From assembly GCA_005779435.1 (NCBI GenBank), contig SXJH01000066.1:1-7395 (forward strand): DNA of 7,395 nucleotides. Direction: 5' to 3'. Source of the stretch: Nitrosomonas sp. (GTDB taxonomy: Bacteria; Pseudomonadota; Gammaproteobacteria; Burkholderiales; Nitrosomonadaceae). This document shows positions 5,823 through 7,395 of this stretch, in pieces (the first letter of the stretch is position 1; each line of letters begins with the position of its first letter). Below the pieces are notes generated by a model. That model worked only from the letters and a program-made list of their open reading frames with translations, was not told the origin of the DNA and ran no database searches. The position numbers and the translations under genes were made by a program.

Positions 5823-5885
5823 GTCTTAGCACTTGAGCGTTCCGGCGGATTGTTTGGCCTAAATCAATTTCTCGATTGCCGCGCA

Positions 5886-5894
5886 TGCTATAGT
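5886..5894 (+). promoter_or_regulatory. Candidate extended -10 promoter of the diguanylate cyclase gene
   Basis: TGC-TATAGT forms an extended -10 motif on the plus strand. Transcription would start near 5901 and give a leader of about 91 nt. No clear -35 box is present at 16-18 nt. Confidence 0.35.
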
Positions 5895-5939
5895 TTGCAA
5901 CGAAAAGTCCGTTTATTACTCAAACCCGGTTGAAATCAT

Positions 5940-5962
5940 CGATCAATACTGCGCGTTGATCG
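5940..5962 (+). promoter_or_regulatory. Hairpin in the leader of the diguanylate cyclase gene
   Basis: CGATCAA (5940-5946) and TTGATCG (5956-5962) form a perfect 7-bp stem with a 9-nt loop, 29 nt before the start codon. It could be a leader structure or a dyad operator. TTTAA follows, too short a T run for a strong terminator. No regulator can be named. Confidence 0.35.
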
Positions 5963-5991
5963 TTTAACTCATTGCACTCGGATGGCGGAAA

Positions 5992-7209
5992 ATGAAAGAA
6001 AACGACCGAATCCTGGCATTGCGCAAAGCGGCCGAAGCAATGGCGCGCGGCGATTTTTCCCCCGATATTCCCATCGGCAACGATGAAATCGGGCATTTGG
6101 GAAAATCGCTCAAAAAACTGTCCGCTTACCTTAAGAAGCAATCCGAAAGAAGCCAATCGCTCTACCGGATCATGGTCGAATGCAATCTCAATCTGCATTT
6201 GATCGATGTACTCAATCATATTTACGAATCGTTCCGCGAACATTTGCCGTATGACCGGATCAGCTTGGCTTTGCTCGAAAACGGCAACACAAAACTCAAA
6301 CTGCATTGGGCACTCGCGGAATACGATCCGATAACGATCAACGCCGGCCAATCGATTGCTTTGGCCGACGACAGCTTACAGGCGCTGCTGAACCACAACG
6401 AAATTCAAATGATCTCCGATTTGAGCGAATACCTGGAACGGCACGCGCAGTCCAAATTCGCTCAAACCATCATCAAAGAAGGCATACACGCATGCGTCAT
6501 TTGTCCGCTGGCTGCCAATGGCAAATCGATCGGTTTTATATTCTTCTCCAGCCGCAAAAAAATCAACTATAACCGCTCACACAAGGACTTGCTGCTGCAA
6601 ATCGCAAGCCAGTTATCCGTCGTTATCGAAAAAACCCAGCTATACCGTGGCGCAAAGCTCAATAAGCAATTAATCGCGCAAAAGAAATCGCTGCAGCAAC
6701 GCGTCACGCACGATGCACTGACCGGCTTGCTGAACCGCTCCGCCATCTTCGACATCCTGCACAAACAAATCCTGCGCGCCAAACGCGGCGGATACGGTGT
6801 TGCGGTGATTATGATCGATATCGATTATTTCAAATCCATTAACGATACTTACGGTCATATGGCGGGCGACGCCGTGCTTGGCGAAATCGCCGACCGGCTG
6901 ACCCAATCCGCACGAGCGCACGAATATATCGGACGATATGGCGGCGAAGAATTTCTGGCGATTATTTCGCCTTACGATCAAGCAAGCGCCACAAAAGTGG
7001 CGGAACGTTTTCGTCAAGCTATCGCCGATGCGCCTATACAAGCCGATCAATCGTCGATTCCGGTGACCATCAGCATCGGCGTTGCCGCCGGTGCGACGGA
7101 AGCAACACTGGACGCCGACTTGCTATTGCGCCATGCCGATGAAGCGCTTTATGCCGCAAAACGCAAAGGCAGAAACCGGGTTGAAATTGCCGGCGATCTC
7201 AATCCGTAA
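5992..7209 (+). CDS. Diguanylate cyclase: HAMP-like, GAF and GGDEF domains
   Basis: This 405-residue protein is predicted to make cyclic di-GMP from two GTP. Residues 5-48 look like a HAMP domain (AMARGDFS, then DEIGHLGKSLKKL) leading into a helical linker at 40-58. Residues 60-215 resemble a GAF sensor domain. A second linker leads to the GGDEF domain, about 236-400. That domain opens with THDALTGLLNR (239-249), has DIDYFKSINDTYGH (276-289) with metal-binding Asp276, the active-site loop GGEEF (317-321), and the closing block ADEALYAAKRKGRNR (382-396). The catalytic set is complete, so the enzyme should be active. The inhibitory-site position reads RAHE (308-311), giving RxxE rather than RxxD. 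The ATG at 5992 is the only usable start: an in-frame TAA lies at 5965-5967 with no ATG, GTG or TTG between. There is therefore no membrane segment, and the protein should be cytoplasmic. The ribosome site is weak. Confidence 0.93.
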   Translation: MKENDRILALRKAAEAMARGDFSPDIPIGNDEIGHLGKSLKKLSAYLKKQSERSQSLYRIMVECNLNLHLIDVLNHIYESFREHLPYDRISLALLENGNTKLKLHWALAEYDPITINAGQSIALADDSLQALLNHNEIQMISDLSEYLERHAQSKFAQTIIKEGIHACVICPLAANGKSIGFIFFSSRKKINYNRSHKDLLLQIASQLSVVIEKTQLYRGAKLNKQLIAQKKSLQQRVTHDALTGLLNRSAIFDILHKQILRAKRGGYGVAVIMIDIDYFKSINDTYGHMAGDAVLGEIADRLTQSARAHEYIGRYGGEEFLAIISPYDQASATKVAERFRQAIADAPIQADQSSIPVTISIGVAAGATEATLDADLLLRHADEALYAAKRKGRNRVEIAGDLNP

Positions 7210-7318
7210 TCCTCAATCCGCCCCGATCTTTCTCGCCACATCAGCCTTGGCATTCTCCGCAACACGCTATTGGGAAAGCACAAAATTCAAACACAGCAAT
7301 CGGATCAAAAACGATGGT

Positions 7319-7346
7319 TTTAGATTCCGCGACAGCAAGCTATAAT
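7319..7346 (+). promoter_or_regulatory. Sigma70-like promoter for the gene at the right edge
   Basis: TTTAGA (7319-7324, four of six to the -35 consensus) and a perfect TATAAT (7341-7346) are separated by 16 nt. The predicted start near 7353 gives a leader of about 18 nt to the ATG at 7371. Between the diguanylate cyclase stop and this promoter (7210-7318) I see no gene and no clear terminator. Confidence 0.55.
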
Positions 7347-7370
7347 GTTTCTTATTTTTTGCTGACCCCT

Positions 7371-7395
7371 ATGAAGCATTTATTCCTGATATTGC
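7371..7395 (+). CDS. Start of an unidentified gene, cut by window edge
   Basis: Only eight codons are visible (MKHLFLIL). A lysine followed by a run of hydrophobic residues could be the start of a signal peptide or membrane segment, but nothing more can be said. Support for a real gene comes from the promoter just upstream; no clear Shine-Dalgarno sequence precedes the ATG. Confidence 0.4.

Noticed and set aside
7208..7262. Minus-strand stretch reading like a protein C-terminus (VAENAKADVARKIGAD then stop)
   Set aside because: It has only 17-18 codons between two in-frame stops, with no start and no continuation in the other minus frames. It could be a gene relic but cannot be supported.
7082..7345. 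Plus-strand frame of 87 codons overlapping the end of the diguanylate cyclase gene
   Set aside because: The first half is out of frame with the conserved GGDEF coding sequence, and the tail crosses the promoter of the next gene. There is no ribosome site.

Overview
The window looks like ordinary chromosome from a betaproteobacterium, most likely of the Nitrosomonas/Nitrosomonadales type. That placement is an inference from three things: the metX-metW pair, an incomplete 'regulatory' PTS operon (EIIA-HPr-EI with no sugar permease beside it), and intergenic palindromes of a kind common in that group. No marker gene here fixes the genus.

Layout. Positions 1-330 (minus) hold the first 110 codons of a Tat-exported protein, probably a multicopper oxidase, which runs off the left edge. 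Positions 466-2215 (minus) hold metX and metW, the homoserine acylation step of methionine synthesis. Positions 2500-3105 (minus) hold a stand-alone Fic-domain AMP-transferase of the self-inhibited class III type. Positions 3303-5696 (minus) hold a tightly overlapping operon of mannose-family EIIA, ptsH (HPr) and ptsI (EI). Positions 5992-7209 (plus) hold a soluble HAMP-GAF-GGDEF diguanylate cyclase, divergent from the pts operon. At 7371 a new plus-strand gene starts behind a good sigma70-like promoter and is cut by the right edge after eight codons.

Three of the intergenic gaps contain related small elements with imperfect terminal inverted repeats (consensus roughly GGGAAACGCTGATTAATT): A at 2288-2438, B at 3128-3237 and C at 5774-5822. 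None encodes a protein. They look like MITE-type non-autonomous elements. A and B sit on either side of fic, which is also lower in GC by spot count than its neighbours, so the fic segment is the most accessory-looking part of the window. Element B has a two-hairpin core nested inside its terminal repeats.

How the parts work together. EI takes phosphate from PEP and passes it to HPr His15 and then to EIIA His9. With no EIIB/EIIC here, this chain probably acts as a metabolic sensor rather than a sugar importer. HPr keeps the Ser46 site used by HPr kinase. MetX activates homoserine and MetW is its usual partner. The diguanylate cyclase probably senses a cytoplasmic signal through GAF. The Fic protein probably modifies a housekeeping target such as DNA gyrase, by analogy with its close relative from Neisseria. 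I found no CRISPR array, tRNA, rRNA or clearly new multi-gene system.
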